The translations under genes and the position numbers were made by a program. The notes below the pieces were generated by a model, which did no database searches, was not told the origin of the DNA, and worked only from the letters and a program-made list of their open reading frames with translations. DNA of 64,000 nt from Neoroseomonas soli (lineage in GTDB: Bacteria > Pseudomonadota > Alphaproteobacteria > Acetobacterales > Acetobacteraceae), in contig NZ_JAAEDM010000005.1 in the NCBI RefSeq assembly GCF_018129065.1, forward strand, positions 62,001-126,000, read 5' to 3'. How positions within the stretch are numbered: position 1 is the first letter of the stretch; each line of letters starts with the position of its first letter. Shown here piece after piece: positions 63,107-64,000 of the stretch.

Positions 63107-63709
63107 ATGGGCTACAGTCTCAAGGGTGAACTGCTCGAGGTCTGCGACTGCAACACCCTTTGCCCCTGCTGGATCGGCGAGGACCCGGACAACGGGACCT
63201 GTCGTTCCTCGCTCGCCTACCACATCGAGAAGGGCGAGATCGACGGCGTGGACGTCTCGGGTCTCAACTTCGGGCTTGCGGTCTTCATTCCGGGGAATGT
63301 CCTCGCCGGGAAGTGGCGGGTGGTCCGCTATGTGGACGATCGCGCGAACGGCGCCCAGGAAGCGGCCCTGCTCAAGGTCTTCAGGGGCGAGGCGGGCGGC
63401 CCGATAGCGGACCTCGCCGGCCTGGTGGGCGAGGAGGTCGGTGCCCGCCGCGCGAAGTTCACCTTCGACGTGAAGGAAGGGAAGGGGACGCTGAAGATCG
63501 GCGACGCCGTGCATGCGGAAATGGAGCCCTATCGCGGCCCGACCGGCGAACCGACCCGCCTTGTCGAGAGCATCTTCTCGACCATTCCCGGTTCGCCGGC
63601 CTTCGTCGGCAAGGCGTCGGAATTCCGGCTGAAGCAGCCCGAGCTCGGCATCGACCTCGACCTGCGGGGGCACAATGCCATCCAGGGCTTTTTCGAGATG
63701 CGGCACTGA
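63107..63709 (+). CDS. DUF1326 domain-containing protein
   Basis: 200 residues from ATG 63107, with a strong GAGGGAGGG site; the earlier in-frame ATG at 63080 is poorly placed. The family hallmark is an N-terminal Cys-rich segment, here V-C-D-C-N-T-L-C-P-C-W near 13-23, and a further Cys in T-C-R-S-S near 33. The rest is beta-rich. DUF1326 genes are frequently found next to DUF2182 membrane proteins, as here, and a role in metal handling has been suggested from the cysteines; the function is not established. Confidence 0.87.
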   Translation: MGYSLKGELLEVCDCNTLCPCWIGEDPDNGTCRSSLAYHIEKGEIDGVDVSGLNFGLAVFIPGNVLAGKWRVVRYVDDRANGAQEAALLKVFRGEAGGPIADLAGLVGEEVGARRAKFTFDVKEGKGTLKIGDAVHAEMEPYRGPTGEPTRLVESIFSTIPGSPAFVGKASEFRLKQPELGIDLDLRGHNAIQGFFEMRH

Positions 63710-63730
63710 CCGCGCGATGGCGGGCGGGCG

Positions 63731-64000
63731 ATGCCGCATGCCGGTGCATCGGGCGGGCTGACGCCGCACGACCGATGGTTCGTGCCGCTCTTCGGCGGCA
63801 CGGTCCTGCTGGCCTGGGTGGCCCTGGGCGCCTGGGATCTGTCGCCCTTCGCGGAGTATCTGCGCCACGACTGGACCCGGCTTGGTCTCGCCGCAGGCCT
63901 GTGCAGCGCCCTGCCGGCCGGGGAGGTCATCGGCCCTGCGCTGCTCTATGCCGGCGGGTGGGTGCTGATGACGGCGGCGATGATGCTGCCGACGACACTG
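63731..64000 (+). CDS. DUF2182 predicted metal-binding membrane protein (N-terminal part)
   Basis: Truncated by the window end after 90 residues. The frame from ATG 63731 (22 bases after the DUF1326 stop) gives a first membrane helix (V-P-L-F-G-G-T-V-L-L-A-W-V-A-L-G-A-W) near 18-35. A second starts around Y-A-G-G-W-V-L-M-T-A-A-M-M-L-P-T-T-L, the M-x-x-A-M-M-L-P pattern that defines DUF2182. It probably acts together with the DUF1326 protein. The rest of the gene lies outside the window. Confidence 0.8.
   Translation, partial: MPHAGASGGLTPHDRWFVPLFGGTVLLAWVALGAWDLSPFAEYLRHDWTRLGLAAGLCSALPAGEVIGPALLYAGGWVLMTAAMMLPTTL

Overview
The window is a high-GC (about 70%), densely packed chromosomal segment of an alphaproteobacterium. 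The family is most likely Acetobacteraceae (Roseomonas-like). That placement is an inference from base composition, from the ffh-rpsP-rimM-trmD-rplS-leuCDB order and from the protein families; no 16S or tRNA gene is present to confirm it. Most genes sit in operons with 1-4 base stop/start overlaps.

Region 1 (1-7.2 kb, + strand) is the distal half of an XrtA/PEP-CTERM-type exopolysaccharide locus. It holds the chain-length determinant C-terminus, a BY-kinase-like ATPase that contains no tyrosine, an outer-membrane barrel, an ExeA-like ATPase, a DUF3473 polysaccharide deacetylase, a FemAB-like acyltransferase and a glycosyltransferase. Region 2 (7.2-18.3 kb) has a CobW-type metallochaperone facing a type I secretion pair. 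The pair is an HlyB-like ABC exporter with an inactive C39-like domain plus an HlyD adaptor, and it is followed by its probable cargo. The cargo is a 1905-residue protein with a dimethylformamidase-beta-like domain and five DUF4082 units alternating with four cadherin-like Ig units. Region 3 (18.3-25.3 kb, - strand) is a second surface-glycan operon: a glycosyltransferase, a GT2/methyltransferase/deacetylase trifunctional fusion, another GT2 and an ABC exporter.

Region 4 (25.5-30.1 kb, - strand) is a phage-derived module. It has a tail-type protein, a pectate-lyase-fold tailspike, a small tail protein, an endolysin-like protein and an overlapping Rz/Rz1 spanin pair, with no capsid, terminase or integrase genes. 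Region 5 (30.4-49.2 kb) carries a potFGHI-type polyamine importer, a lipoprotein and two paralogous class I aminotransferases around a GNAT and a polytopic membrane protein. It continues with a tandem 77-bp repeat in front of a double-GNAT protein, then PhyH and DinB proteins, an FHA-PP2C/STAS/HATPase partner-switch trio, an unrecognised protein, a haloacetate dehalogenase and a small catabolic operon (CMD, hydroxyacid dehydrogenase, lactonase). Region 6 (49.3-64 kb) is mostly housekeeping: GT4 and GT9 glycosyltransferases, thrS, infC (probable AUA start), three orphan genes including an AT-rich one, ffh-rpsP-rimM-trmD-rplS, leuC-leuD-leuB and a DUF1326/DUF2182 pair cut by the window edge.

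The strongest candidates for something unusual are the type I secreted DMFase-like/DUF4082 giant, the phage tailspike-lysis cassette placed between glycan operons, the tandem repeat that creates a 23-codon leader ORF, and the tyrosine-free BY-kinase homologue. No tRNA, rRNA, CRISPR array, transposase or integrase was seen.
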